Positions 37,390 through 46,622 are shown, numbered from the stretch's first letter. The stretch: DNA of 64,000 nt from BOG-908 sp965199235 (GCA_965199235.1 CBDAQU010000002.1:1116001-1180000); one strand, 5' to 3'. Numbers and translations: made by a program. The notes: a model not told the origin generated them from the sequence alone.

Positions 37390-37514
37390 TTGTGTCTCTC
37401 CCTAGAGTACGCGCCAAAGGAACACTGAAGAGCTTTATAAGTCGAGTCTGGCTGAGGCAGCCGTCCCAATCTTGAGATTTTCAAACTGAGACGCTACCAA
37501 CGAAAGCGTTAGGG

Positions 37515-37978
37515 CTTCGACGCTTTTGACGCTTCGTCGTCCATCTTTTGAGAAGCCTTGCACCACCCTGATGGGCTGGTCGTTTCGCCCGCGCACCTCC
37601 CGCCAGGACCACGGGCGTCCATAGCCCGCTCCTTACTGAACGCAGGCTTGGTTGCACGTACGGCAGCGTCGGACTTCAACGCCAGTTGAAGGCTCGACGG
37701 AAAATCATCTGTCTCAGCATCACCGACGCCGGACGACAGGCCACCGGCGAAGCCAACGGTGACTTTGCCCCTGCGTCGAGCGAGAAATCCGCCGTAACGG
37801 ACGAGGCGAAAGTCGGGGTTGACAGGACGACATCGCCTGCCTGTGTGCGCGCAGCGCCCCCCCACCTCACAACAGCGACTCACGCTGCGAGAGGCCGCGA
37901 CCGCTCTGCTCGCCTGCTGGAACGACACGACCGAACGTGAGCCACTGGCGGCCGCCGTTGCCGTGCTCAAAGGGGAAG
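37515..37978 (+). pseudogene. DUF3489 gene, N-terminal half, decayed
   Basis: Read in several frames: LHHPDGLVVSPAHLPPGPRA, SIARSLLNAGLVARTAASDF, a TGA, then IICLSITDAGRQATGEANGD and, after another slip, TLREAATALLACWNDTTERE, PLAAAVAVLKGEV. These blocks in this order are the N-terminal part of alphaproteobacterial DUF3489 proteins. The C-terminal DUF3489 domain itself is missing here but is found at 44219-44449 in the same orientation. Confidence 0.55.
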
Positions 37979-38101
37979 TTACGCTTGCCATACCCAAGCT
38001 GGCGGGTATGATGGGGGTGGGGCATGAGAGCGTCGACTCCTGGTGCTATCCGGGACTTGTGCGTGGCTCTGGCCCATCGGTGGGAACCAGGACGCATCTT
38101 C

Positions 38102-38970
38102 ATGATCTTGACGGCCTTTCTTGACGAGAGCGGCACCCATGGCGGGGACGGCACGCCCGAGAACCCTGGCTCCGCAACCACTGTCATGGCTGGCATGATG
38201 GGCACAGCTCTGCAGTGGGCGCGGTTTGCCGGGGAAATAGACGCCCTTCGGCGGCACTACGGGTTTCGGACTTTCCACATGAAGGACTTTACTCATCAGA
38301 CGGGTGAGTTCGAAGGATGGAGCAGAGTCAGATGCCAAGCATTCGTAAATGACTTTTTTCCAATTATCGCGCCAAATAGAATGATGGAAGGCGTCACCTT
38401 TCGCGTGGATAACGCTAAGTTTCGAAGCGACTACAGGGGCACGGCAATCCCAAACGCACTAGGCTGGACTCTGCCTACGGCTTGTGTTTCCGAAATTGTG
38501 TGTTGCATCTCGCAAATCAGGCGCAGGCACGCCTAGGCCATCACAAAAAGTGGGAGGCCACTAGGCTGCATATTGTTCTAGAATCCGGGCACAAGAACAG
38601 TGGCGATGCCGCGCGCATCTTTGATGAGTTGCGGGAGGACTTTAACGCCATCAACTCCCCGCTTCTTGGCTCCTTACGCCTTATGGCAAAGGACGAAAGC
38701 ATTGAGCTTATGGTGGGCGACTTTCTGGCTTACATGACATGGACGATGGACAACGCCGTTCGATCAGGGACGCATGCAGCACCGCAGGTGTTTGGAGACA
38801 GCGAACGAGGTAGATCCAACCTCACTCATTTAACCCACACTGACACAGGCTTGGCGGAGATGCGCGAAGCGTTTGTGGTCCGCGCCAGTGAGCGGCGCGT
38901 GAGAAGCGGTCTTTCTAAGCGTTTCGCTTCTGCTTCTTCCGCTCAGGCTGCGGAGCCTCGGGAGTCATAA
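38102..38970 (+). pseudogene. DUF3800 protein with one frameshift
   Basis: The start MILTAFLDESGTHGGDGTPE, LRRHYGFRTFHMKDFTHQTG is the DUF3800 signature (FLDESG...FH..D). The frame ends at 38536, but the family sequence continues in the next frame from about 38490: LANQAQARLGHHKKWEATRL, HIVLESGHKNSGDAARIFDE, LMVGDFLAYMTWTMDNAV. DUF3800 proteins are predicted RNase H-fold nucleases often found on phages, plasmids and defence islands. The tail overlaps a small antisense gene. Confidence 0.75.
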
Positions 38971-39091
38971 TGGCAACTTTCATAAGCGCGGAATCAAACG
39001 CACCTTGTTTATCGGACGCCTCCACCTCGCGCGCCATGTCTATGAACCGCTGTGACTGCGCGGGATCGTCACGCTTTGGCTCATTATCCAT
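38915..39091 (-). CDS. Small conserved protein (58 residues), antisense to the DUF3800 tail
   Basis: ATG at 39091 with GGAG eight bases upstream, stop TAG at 38917-38915. Sequence: MDNEPKRDDPAQSQRFIDMA, REVEASDKQGAFDSALMKVA, then a basic tail KKQKRNA. The D(P/D)..S.RFI..A+E..AD....AF...+ pattern is a recurring small protein of alphaproteobacterial plasmids and phages. The gene overlaps the 3' end of the DUF3800 gene on the opposite strand by 56 bases. Function unknown. Confidence 0.65.
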   Translation of the reverse strand: MDNEPKRDDPAQSQRFIDMAREVEASDKQGAFDSALMKVAIMTPEAPQPERKKQKRNA

Positions 39092-39169
39092 GCTTACAAC
39101 TCCAACTCAAACTGCCGAGCATCCGAAATGCATCCGAACCGCACCCGCGCTTCTGGGTCGTGGCGTCTC

Positions 39170-40105
39170 TTATGCCTCCACCTGTTTACCAACTGTTCGA
39201 TACGTGAGGCGCTTACCCTTGGTGCCAGCCACGATCAGATCGGCGCGTTGCTTGTCGCTGATCTTGAACCGCTCGCGGGTGTTGTAGCGGAAATCGAACT
39301 CCGCCACATAGCGGCTCAAAAAATGCTCCGCGCAGTGCTGATAGATTCCCACCATGCCGCGCTTAAACACGCTGTAGTAGCCTTCAACGGTGTTCGTGTG
39401 GACGATACCGCGGCCATATTCACCCGCGCTATGGGTGGTGAAATCATGCGCCGCAAAGAACTTGTTCAGCTTGGAATACTGACCCGCCTCGTCGGTCATT
39501 ACCTGCGTGGCAGCAGAGACGTGAACCTTGATCACCGGAAGAAGATCGGCCGAAGCAGTGCCGCTCACGTGGAAAGAGCGAATTACAGCGCCTTCCGGAC
39601 GCCGCTCGACAAGCGAAAGGACGGCATGCTTGTGCGCATAACCACGGCGCTTCGGCATATCAGCCTTCTTGCCGATAAACGTCTCGTCAATCTCCACCAT
39701 CCCGCCCTCGCCACCCATCGGGCCGTCAAAGCCAATGGTCGTCATCGCTTCGCGAATGCGGTGCGAGAGAAACCAGCTAGTCGTCATGCTGCCGCCAAAC
39801 GTGCGTTGAAGCTGGCGGGTGCTGACACCTTTTTTGCTAGACGCCATTAGGTAAATCGCTTGAAGCCAGAAGCGGAGCGGAACGTGACTGCTTTCAAACA
39901 CGGTGCCCATGCGGACAGTAAAAGGCTTGCGGCAAGCGTAGCACTTGTAAAGGCCAGCGCGCGTCGTCTTGCCCTTCAGGGCGCCAATCCGCTCCGTTCC
40001 GCCGCAATGCTTGCACACAGGGCCGTTCGGCCAGAGTTTCGCTTCGACGTAGGCAAAGGCCGCTTCTTCGTTGTGAAAATGGCTCTCGGAAAGGGCGGAC
40101 TTCAT
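39170..40105 (-). CDS. ISXO2/IS1595-type transposase
   Basis: 311 residues. An N-terminal zinc ribbon with two CxxC pairs (VCKHCGGTERIG, YKCYACRKPFTVRMGTVFES) precedes the ISXO2-like DDE domain: GGMVEIDETFIGKKADMPKR (D), VMTDEAGQYSKLNKF (D) and GIVHTNTVEGYYSVFKRGMV (E). This is full length for the family. I did not identify terminal repeats; it may be another lone transposase gene. Confidence 0.9.
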   Translation of the reverse strand: MKSALSESHFHNEEAAFAYVEAKLWPNGPVCKHCGGTERIGALKGKTTRAGLYKCYACRKPFTVRMGTVFESSHVPLRFWLQAIYLMASSKKGVSTRQLQRTFGGSMTTSWFLSHRIREAMTTIGFDGPMGGEGGMVEIDETFIGKKADMPKRRGYAHKHAVLSLVERRPEGAVIRSFHVSGTASADLLPVIKVHVSAATQVMTDEAGQYSKLNKFFAAHDFTTHSAGEYGRGIVHTNTVEGYYSVFKRGMVGIYQHCAEHFLSRYVAEFDFRYNTRERFKISDKQRADLIVAGTKGKRLTYRTVGKQVEA

Positions 40106-40376
40106 GGCGGGCTAACTCCTTGACCCCACTTCTACCCCTAGAGGCTGAGTATGTCAAGCGTAACTTGTCCTGCTCAAAGCCGCCCTTACGCCGACGTGTG
40201 CTCAAGCAGCTACAACATTCGGGCGACGGCAGAGCACCAGTAAGTGTGCGAAGCTGACACCTTGACTGTTATCAATGCAGTCGTGGGTCGCTCTTTGTTT
40301 CAGCCAGGCGCCGGCCTAAGATCGAGTCTCTGGCGTTGATCTATTTCGTGCCGCCGGGCAACCGTCGGAGTACTAC

Positions 40377-41543
40377 ATGAAGTCGCTGTCATTAGCTGCC
40401 TGCATTCTTGGATCCGTAACTACATTTTCAGTGGCTGAAGCTGCTGCGCCAAACTACCCGGCGGCGGCTCGCTCTTTAGATGGTTTGATTGCCGAGAAGT
40501 ATGCTTACCTGGATAAGCTGCCAGGTGGTGCTGTTCCCATCTCACGTCAGCTCGAAGCCGAGCGAGATCGAGTGGTAGACGGCAGTAGCCTACTCCATTA
40601 CGCCGAGGATCGGATGGCATCCCTCGCCGATCATCACGCGATCACAGGTGGTTCTTTCAAAGATAGCTGGGCAGTAGTTCCAAGCTTTGCCGACTTGTGG
40701 ATTGTCGAGAATGATGGCGTGTACACGATCGACGCAGTGCGTGACCAAAGCCCGGCTAAGGCGGCCGGGCTAAAGAAAGGGGACCGTCTGGTCAGTGTTA
40801 ACGGAATTGGAATGGGTCAGGCTGTTGCCGGATTTTGGCATGATCTTGGATTGCAAGTGACGCCTCGTCGCGCTGGGTATGCAGCTCGCACTCTTGCTGC
40901 CGGTCGTCGTGATCGACCCCGGGATCTTGGTATAGCTGCTCCCAACGAAGCCGTTCGTCAGGTTACGCTCGCATCGTTGTATAAAGACGGTGACGATCGG
41001 GTACCGCCGGTATCCATTGAAAATTCCAGTAATCCTGTTGTTATCAAAATAAACAATAGTCTAGGTGATGGGGAAACTGTAGCCGCGTTCGACAAGCTCA
41101 TGTCCAGGGTCCCGCCCGATGAAAACATCGTTTTGGATTTGCGAGATACTCCGTCTGGCGGTAATACCATGGTTGCAAGAGGGATTATGGGATGGTTTGT
41201 AAGTCATGCGAGCGACTACCAGATCCATAATCGACCCGAGGAAGAGCGCGCTACAGGCATTCCCCATCAATGGGTCGAGCAGGTTTTGCCTCGCCCTGGT
41301 AAATACCACCCTCACTTACCGGTGATCCTAGTCGGGCGTTGGACTGGGAGCATGGGAGAGGGAATTGCAATTGGATTTTCAGCATTCGGATCGCGTGTGC
41401 AGGGTGATCCGATGGCCGGTTTAAACGGCTCGGTGGAGGATGTAGCGCTTGGTGATACTGGTGTGGTCGTCAAGCTGCCGACTGAGCGACTCCTGACAGT
41501 CTCAGGTTTACCCCGAGAAGACTTCAAGCCTACGCGTCGCTAA
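40377..41543 (+). CDS. S41-family C-terminal-processing-type peptidase, exported
   Basis: 388 residues; GGAG eight bases before the ATG. Signal peptide MKSLSLAACILGSVTTFSVA (AEA cleavage). A PDZ domain lies around residues 105-160 (VYTIDAVRDQSPAKAAGLKK GDRLVSVNG). The S41 fold shows NIVLDLRDTPSGGNTMVARG and the nucleophile loop GRWTGSMGEGIAIGFSAFG with the catalytic serine in GSMGE. Expected to cleave proteins in the periplasm or outside the cell. Its stop lies within the edge of the IS66 element that follows on the other strand. Confidence 0.85.
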   Translation: MKSLSLAACILGSVTTFSVAEAAAPNYPAAARSLDGLIAEKYAYLDKLPGGAVPISRQLEAERDRVVDGSSLLHYAEDRMASLADHHAITGGSFKDSWAVVPSFADLWIVENDGVYTIDAVRDQSPAKAAGLKKGDRLVSVNGIGMGQAVAGFWHDLGLQVTPRRAGYAARTLAAGRRDRPRDLGIAAPNEAVRQVTLASLYKDGDDRVPPVSIENSSNPVVIKINNSLGDGETVAAFDKLMSRVPPDENIVLDLRDTPSGGNTMVARGIMGWFVSHASDYQIHNRPEEERATGIPHQWVEQVLPRPGKYHPHLPVILVGRWTGSMGEGIAIGFSAFGSRVQGDPMAGLNGSVEDVALGDTGVVVKLPTERLLTVSGLPREDFKPTRR

Positions 41544-43075
41544 TCCCTGGACCTAATGACGAGGGCCACGGCAGCAGCTCTTTAAGGCGGCCGCTTGGAT
41601 AGCCATTGACCATGAGGGTCAGGCTATCGCGCATCAAAGCGAACGGCTCGACGCCGTTGAGTTTGGCAGTCTCAATCAGGGACGCGACGATCGCCCATCT
41701 GTCAGCCCCGCCATCGCTGCCAGTAAACAGCGAGTTCTTGCGCCCGAGGCTCACCGGTCGAATAGCACGCTCGACGGGTTAGTATCCAGGTCGATGCGGC
41801 CATCATCGAGGAACCGGCCCAATGCCGTCCAGCGGCCGAGCGCATAGCGGATCGCTTCGGCCAGCCGGCTGCTGCGGCCGGGCAGGCGCGCCAGCTGCAG
41901 ATCGAGCCAGGCATGCAGCGAATCGACCAACGGCTTGGACTGTTCCTGGCGAACCTGCCGCCGCGCATCGGGCGGCTGACCGCGGATGCTCGCCTCGACC
42001 TTATAGATCACGCCGATGCGGGCGAGTGCTTCCGTCGCGATCGGTGAGCCAGCCTCGTGCAGGTCATAGAACTTGCGCCGGGCATGGGACCAGCAGGCCG
42101 CCAGTGTGATCTTGCCGTCGGCGGCGAGTCCCTCGAAGCCGGCGTAGCCGTCCACCTGCAGGATGCCGCGAAACGCCCTGAGGTGCTCGGCCGGGCGCGC
42201 GGCCTTGCGGTCGGGCTCGTAGATGAACACGACGGTTGGCGGCAGATTGCCGCCGTATGGCCGGTCGTCGCGCGTGTAAGCCCACAGCCGCCCGGTCTTG
42301 GTCCGCCCGCGGCCAGGGTCGAGCACGGGCAACGGCGTATCATCGGCAAACACCCGGTCGGCGGACATGACGTGCGCCACCAGGCGCGCGTGCAGTGCTT
42401 CCAGCCACCAGCAGGCGGCACCCACCCAGCCAGACAGGGTGGAGCGGCTGATCTCCAGCCCGTGCCGAGCGAAAATCTGGCTCTGGCGATACAGCGGCAG
42501 ATGGTCGCAGTAGCGGCTGACCAGCACGTGGGCGATCAGCCCCGGCGTGGCCAGGCCGCCGGCCAGCACCCGCTCTGGCGCAGGTGCCTGGTGCAGCGTG
42601 CCGCAGCATCGGCATGCCTTCTTGGGCCGGGTGATGCGCACCACGCGGATGGATGCCGGAACCCAGTCCAGCATCTCGCTGCTGGTGGCACCGGCATCGT
42701 GCAGGGCGCCGCCGCATTCCGGGCACGCGTTGCAGGGTGCCGGGATGACCGTCTCGGTGCGCGGCAGATGCTCAGGCAGCGGCGCGCGACGCGGCGGCTT
42801 CGCAGGACCGGGCGCATTGCTATCGGGCGTCGGTGCTGCGGGCCGCAGCACCTCGGCACGGGCGAGGTCCGCCTCAAGGTCTTCCAGGCCGAACGCCATC
42901 TGGTCGGGGTCGAGCTGCTCGGAGCGGCGGCCGAACTGCGCACGCTGGACTGCCGAATGATCAGGCGCAGCCGGTCGATCTCGGTCTGTCCCTCGCCCAG
43001 CGCACCGGCCAGATCACGCACGAGTCGCTGCAGTGCGTCCGTGTCGGTCGGTAGGGCATCGAGCGCGATCCGCAT
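41530..43075 (-). pseudogene. tnpC: IS66 transposase TnpC with two one-base deletions
   Basis: Starts MRIALDALPTDTDALQRLVR at 43075. A one-base loss near 42953 shifts frame after RLRLIIRQ. The main body (MAFGLEDLEADLARAE, zinc motif CPECGG/CRCCG, SRYCDHLPLYRQSQIFARHG, HVMSADRVFADDTPLPVLDP, DGYAGFEGLAADGKI) reads open to 41751. A second loss in the DTNP codons gives a stop after SSVLFDR, while VSLGRKNSLFTGSDGGADRW continues in the other frame. The DDE residues are present, so repairing two bases would give a full transposase. Confidence 0.88.
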
Positions 43076-43138
43076 GCCGACAGCTTAGCAACCCGGGCGC
43101 GGGCGTACAACCTGAATGCTCGTCAGCTCGTCAGCTCG

Positions 43139-43492
43139 TCAGCCGGCAACCATCAGCCGTCGTGTCTGCACCGGCGTTCGCCAATCCAATCCCTCCAGCA
43201 GCATCGACATTTGTGCGGTCGTCAGCGTGATCGACGCGGTGCCATCCGCTGAGAGCTGCGTAGTAGGCCAGGTGAAGGCGCCCTGGTCGAGGCGCTTGGC
43301 GAACAGGCACGTGCCGTTGCCATCATGGAACAGGATTTTGACCAGTCCGGCTCTCTTGCCGCGGAAGATAAACAGGTGGCCGCTGAACGGATCGGCGTGC
43401 AGCACCTCTTGAACCAGCAATGCCAACCCATCGAAACCCTTGCGCATGTCGGTCGCGCCGAGTGCCAGGTGGATGCGCACGCCCGCGGGCAC
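43139..43492 (-). CDS. tnpB: IS66 TnpB
   Basis: About 117 residues from a GTG at 43492: VPAGVRIHLALGATDMRKGF, DGLALLVQEVLHADPFSGHL, FIFRGKRAGLVKILFHDGNG, RLDQGAFTWP. Full length for IS66 Orf2. The overlapping tnpA reading frame runs through this gene in another frame. Confidence 0.88.
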   Translation of the reverse strand: MPAGVRIHLALGATDMRKGFDGLALLVQEVLHADPFSGHLFIFRGKRAGLVKILFHDGNGTCLFAKRLDQGAFTWPTTQLSADGTASITLTTAQMSMLLEGLDWRTPVQTRRLMVAG

Positions 43493-44139
43493 AGTGATCG
43501 TGCCAGGCTGTCCAGCACGGCCACGACACGGCGCAAAGCGTCGGCATCGACGTTCGAGTCGACACGGATGCGGCGGCCGCCCGCAAGCTCGATCTCGATC
43601 ATGCTGTGGCAGGTGTCCGATGCGGGCGCAGGGACAGGAACATGCGCCGCCGGAGCTGGCAGCAACGGCGGCTCGGCGACGCGGACCGCAGCAAACACCG
43701 GCGGCGTGGCGGGACCTGCGGTGAGGATCGGCCGGGTCAACTCCTTCAGCCAGCGATGCATGACGCTCGGATGAATGCCGTGCTGCCGGGAAAACCGGGC
43801 CATCGGCTTGCCCGAGTTCAGCCCATCCCAAACCAGTTGGCGTTTTTGGTCCGCCGTCCAGCGACGGCGCAGGACCAGCGCGCCGCCGGTCTCGCCAGCA
43901 ACAGGCGTGACGTCCTCCGGAACGGCGTAAGCGAGTTCTCTTACAGCCGGCTCCGGCTCGTTGAGGCCTAGGGTGTCGACAGGGGAACGCCGCACCGGGC
44001 CGTAGAATTTGGTCCGCCACTTGCGCAATACGCGACCGTCAATGCCATGCTGGCGGCAGTAGTCGCTCTGCAATCCAGGCTGCCGCAAACATGCATCCAC
44101 GTGGGCTCGCCAAAAGGCGTCCTGCTCCGACCGATCCAA
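43222..44139 (-). CDS. tnpA: IS66 TnpA with read-through tail
   Basis: MDRSEQDAFWRAHVDACLRQ, GRVLRKWRTKFYGP, ALVLRRRWTADQKRQLVWDG, RQHGIHPSVMHRWLKELTRP, IEIELAGGRRIRVDSNVDAD ALRRVVAVLDS form a complete IS66 Orf1. The expected stop at the junction with tnpB is missing, and the frame runs another 95 codons through tnpB to 43222. A one-base slip near 43510 would explain this. The matching N-terminal part recurs at 51108-51540 in a related but diverged copy. Confidence 0.85.
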   Translation of the reverse strand: MDRSEQDAFWRAHVDACLRQPGLQSDYCRQHGIDGRVLRKWRTKFYGPVRRSPVDTLGLNEPEPAVRELAYAVPEDVTPVAGETGGALVLRRRWTADQKRQLVWDGLNSGKPMARFSRQHGIHPSVMHRWLKELTRPILTAGPATPPVFAAVRVAEPPLLPAPAAHVPVPAPASDTCHSMIEIELAGGRRIRVDSNVDADALRRVVAVLDSLARSLCPRACASTWHSARPTCARVSMGWHCWFKRCCTPIRSAATCLSSAAREPDWSKSCSMMATARACSPSASTRAPSPGLLRSSQRMAPRRSR

Positions 44140-44218
44140 CCTGCGACCCTGAATAAGTGAGTCACCCGGAACAGCAGAAATCCGCCTCGCCGTCAGCGTG
44201 TCAAACTTGGACGCTTAC

Positions 44219-44449
44219 GAGCACCAAGCAGAAGGCCGTTATCGCCCTCCTGAGCCGCTCGGAGGGGGCTACCATCGCACATGTGGTGGAAGCGACTGGC
44301 TGGGCTCAGCACACCGGTCGCGGCTTCTTCGCGGGCCTGAAGAAGAGGGGCACAGCGTCGAGGTGCTGGACCGCGTTCGTCAGAATGGACCAGGGAACGC
44401 CGGCGCCAAGGGCAGCTACAGCATCTACCACCTGGGCGAGGCAGGCTGA
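44219..44449 (+). pseudogene. DUF3489 gene, C-terminal domain, cut by IS66
   Basis: Begins at the IS66 end with TKQKAVIALLSRSEGATIAH, VVEATGWAQHTGRGFFAGLK KRG, then after a slip SVEVLDRVRQNGPGNAGAKG SYSIYHLGEAG and a stop. This is the complete DUF3489 winged-helix-like domain (T+Q..V..LL....GATI..+...TGW..HTVRGF...LKK+G). The N-terminal half is absent here; a matching half lies at 37515-37978. Confidence 0.85.
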
Positions 44450-44648
44450 TGGGCGCTCGGCGGCCCCGGCAAGGCGATCACGCCGCGCCAGCAAGGCGAG
44501 GCCCTGTCTGCCTTGCTGGCCCGCAAGCCCCGTTTCCGCCGCGTGCCGTTGGCGCTACCCGACAGCGTCATCTCCACGCTGAACGCCGCCGCCCTCCTCG
44601 CGTCGTCTCTCTTGGAGAAGGCAGAACTAGCACGCATCGGCCGCTACT
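44450..44648 (+). other. Possible remnant of a small gene after DUF3489
   Basis: In the frame that follows the DUF3489 stop the sequence reads KAITPRQQGEALSALLARKP, RFRRVPLALPDSVISTLNAA, LLEKAELARIGRY and a TAA. It looks protein-like but has no start codon after the upstream stop. A frameshift at its front is likely. I do not recognise the family. Confidence 0.35.
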
Positions 44649-44790
44649 AAGCCACAGAATCCGTGCTGGTGCTGAACCCCGAGACGGGACGCTACAACGC
44701 TGCCGACACGCCCTCGGCCGGGACCGAGATCCTGTTCGAATTCTACAAGAAGCTTGTGGATGGCGACGCAGCGCCGGAGCGGGGGGGACC

Positions 44791-45090
44791 ATGCCGTGTT
44801 CTGACCAGGGCGCTGCGGCCAGGCGCTCTCGCAAACGGGCGGCTCGCTACGCCTTACCCGGGCGGGACTTTCACCCGCTGGACCGCGCCAGCTTCTCCTG
44901 GCGCACCCGTTGCTACGGGGCCCCGAACTCGCGTCTGCGCGTTCAGGCGGCTTTTCATGGGCGGTCCATGGAGGATGAGGAGCGGGACATCCTGCGGTCG
45001 GCGCTGGATCGCGAGCCGGCCCCGCCTGGCAAGCTCGCTGCCTCGATCCGCGCATGTTTCGCCCGCTTGGGTGGGGTGGAAAGCCGATAG
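44791..45090 (+). CDS. Hypothetical protein, 99 residues
   Basis: ATG at 44791. Basic, helical sequence: MPCSDQGAAARRSRKRAARY, FSWRTRCYGAPNSRLRVQAA, MEDEERDILRSALDREPAPP, IRACFARLGG. No family recognised. In an upstream frame (44663 on) a separate segment VLVLNPETGRYNAADTPSAG TEILFEFYKKLVDGD also looks coding and ends without a clear stop, so this may be the 3' part of a frameshifted neighbour. Confidence 0.4.
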   Translation: MPCSDQGAAARRSRKRAARYALPGRDFHPLDRASFSWRTRCYGAPNSRLRVQAAFHGRSMEDEERDILRSALDREPAPPGKLAASIRACFARLGGVESR

Positions 45091-45236
45091 TCGGCTGGCG
45101 TGGTCAGTTCCGACGAAAAACTAAGCGCGGTCCCTGCAACACTGACCGCAGTCACGGCGAATGCCTGGAAGCGGGCGGCCTATCCTCGTTCTGACAAAGG
45201 GATGGTGCTTGGCAGGTTCAGTTGGCATCACTCCTG

Positions 45237-46016
45237 TCAGGTCACCACGATGTAGGGATATCCGAAGAACCGGGTTTCAATCATGCGGCGGCCGAGTGAG
45301 GCGAGGCGGCCACGGAAACGCTCCGACTCCGGAAACTCCCGATCCTGCATCATGAACTCCTCAAGCGCGGACCGGAAGACGGGGGCGTAGCTGTGTCGGG
45401 CGAGGAACAGCTTATTGGAAACGTAGGCGACGGGAACCAGCGGACGCGGACGCAAGATCTGGAAGCGGAACACGGCCTCGCTGACCCCGGCATCGTACGG
45501 ACTGAAGAAGTCGTCGATCACGATCAGCCCCGCCGGAGCGAGGGCCGCCTCCGCCATCTCGAGATCCCAGAGCACGTCGTCGCCCTCATGCGATCCATCG
45601 ACATGGAACAGACGCGTTGGGCCCCCGAGCAGCCGGCGTATGTCCTCGGCGGTGATGTGCTGCGAAGACGCCTTGACCGTTTGCAGACTGGGCGCGCGGC
45701 CCTCGCCGGACAGCGCCGTCAGGACATTCGCCCGGACCTCCTCGGGGGAGAAATGGTGAAAGGTGTCGAGCCCGAGCACCATAGCGCCGTCCGCGAGCGA
45801 ATGCCGCGCCAGCACCGAAAGGTATTTCCCGCCATAGACCCCGATCTCAACGAAACCGCCATCGCGAGCGATGCCATCCTGCGCACGCAGGAGCGCAAAG
45901 GTTGCTGCCGCCGCGATGTCGTTCAGCCAGCCCGGCATCGGCGCGAGCTTACCGTGGATGAAGGCGGCGTCGGCTCCGAAATCCGTTTGAGGCGACGATG
46001 GCGCTGGCGTCTCCAT
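45237..46016 (-). CDS. Class I SAM-dependent methyltransferase (Methyltransf_24-like)
   Basis: 259 residues. The SAM-binding strand-loop is GGFVEIGVYGGKYLSVLARH, then VLGLDTFHHF (motif II acidic residue) and PTRLFHVDGSHEGDDVLWDL, APAGLIVIDDFFSPYDAGV. This is the pattern of methyltransferases found in O-antigen and exopolysaccharide clusters, acting on sugars or small acids. Flanked by remnants, it stands alone on the minus strand. The substrate cannot be told from sequence. Confidence 0.8.
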   Translation of the reverse strand: METPAPSSPQTDFGADAAFIHGKLAPMPGWLNDIAAAATFALLRAQDGIARDGGFVEIGVYGGKYLSVLARHSLADGAMVLGLDTFHHFSPEEVRANVLTALSGEGRAPSLQTVKASSQHITAEDIRRLLGGPTRLFHVDGSHEGDDVLWDLEMAEAALAPAGLIVIDDFFSPYDAGVSEAVFRFQILRPRPLVPVAYVSNKLFLARHSYAPVFRSALEEFMMQDREFPESERFRGRLASLGRRMIETRFFGYPYIVVT

Positions 46017-46115
46017 GGCATTCTCCTGGCTAACCGCACTCTAAGCAGGAGTTCGTTGGCTGTCACACGGAGGGTGGACTCGGGAGATCATCGGTGTCGT
46101 GGCGGGTAGGTGTTA

Positions 46116-46310
46116 TGGCTGGTCGATCCGCTTTGTCTGCGACGGCGGAGCAGAAGACGGCGTTACGGGGCTGGGCGCGCTCCGAAAATCCAAGGCGAAG
46201 CGAACGGGCGCGGGCCATCCTGCTGACACTGTCGGGGTGGACGAGCGGTCGGCTTGCCGAAGTGTTCGGCGTGACTGCGGATTCGGTGCGCACTGGCGGT
46301 AATGGTTCAG
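46116..46310 (+). pseudogene. IS630 transposase N-terminal fragment
   Basis: From the ATG at 46116: MAGRSALSATAEQKTALRGW, RRSERARAILLTLSGWTSGR, LAEVFGVTADSVR. This is the IS630 helix-turn-helix region. It stops abruptly and is followed by recombinase sequence. Confidence 0.75.
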
Positions 46311-46339
46311 CGAGGGAGGCGTGCAGGGACGATCGCCGT

Positions 46340-46590
46340 CCAGGCTTTAAAGCCGCTCTGATCCGATGCCGGCAGCTTGGTGCAAACCTTGTGGCAGCTC
46401 GCCTCGACAGGATCACTCGTCGGGCACACACGCTCTCGCAGCTGCTTGAGGACGGCTACTCGGTTCGGGCCGCGGACATGCCGGGCCCCGATGACCTAAT
46501 GATGCGCATCTACACCGACACGGCGCAAAAGGGCGGGAGCTGATTAGCGAGCGCACACGCGTCGGCCAAACTCACCGTCGCAGCCTCGGC
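46340..46590 (+). pseudogene. Serine recombinase (resolvase) catalytic-domain fragment
   Basis: FKAALIRCRQLGANLVAARL, DRITRRAHTLSQLLEDGYSV, RAADMPGPDDLMMRIYTDTA QK are the DRL(S/T)R region and following helix of a resolvase/invertase-type recombinase. The usual LISERTR continuation is readable one frame over, after a lost base. The N-terminal active-site serine lies in the missing part. The fragment is fused to an IS630 stub. Such recombinases commonly sit next to DUF3489 genes. Confidence 0.75.
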
Positions 46591-46622
46591 CTAACTCGTT
46601 CCGGTCTGTGCCACAAACCGTG

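Larger units (their letters stand above)
41544..44218 (-). mobile_element. IS66-family element
   Basis: It carries tnpA, tnpB and tnpC in order on the minus strand. The right end at 44218 is defined: the complement reads GTAAGCGTCCAAGTTTGACA, one base different from the end at 51029. It directly abuts the C-terminal part of a DUF3489 gene. The left end lies around the S41 protease stop and is not certain. Confidence 0.75.

Noticed and set aside
35457..40105. A complete composite transposon bounded by the IS1-like and ISXO2-like genes
   Set aside because: The two transposases are of unrelated families and no matching terminal repeats or target duplications were found around the segment.
40377..41543. 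S41 protease as part of a protein-secretion or defence operon
   Set aside because: It stands alone with its own signal peptide and ribosome binding site; neighbours are unrelated mobile elements.
42057..43088. 343-codon plus-strand frame opposite tnpC
   Set aside because: Antisense shadow of the IS66 transposase, whose minus-strand reading gives clear conserved motifs.
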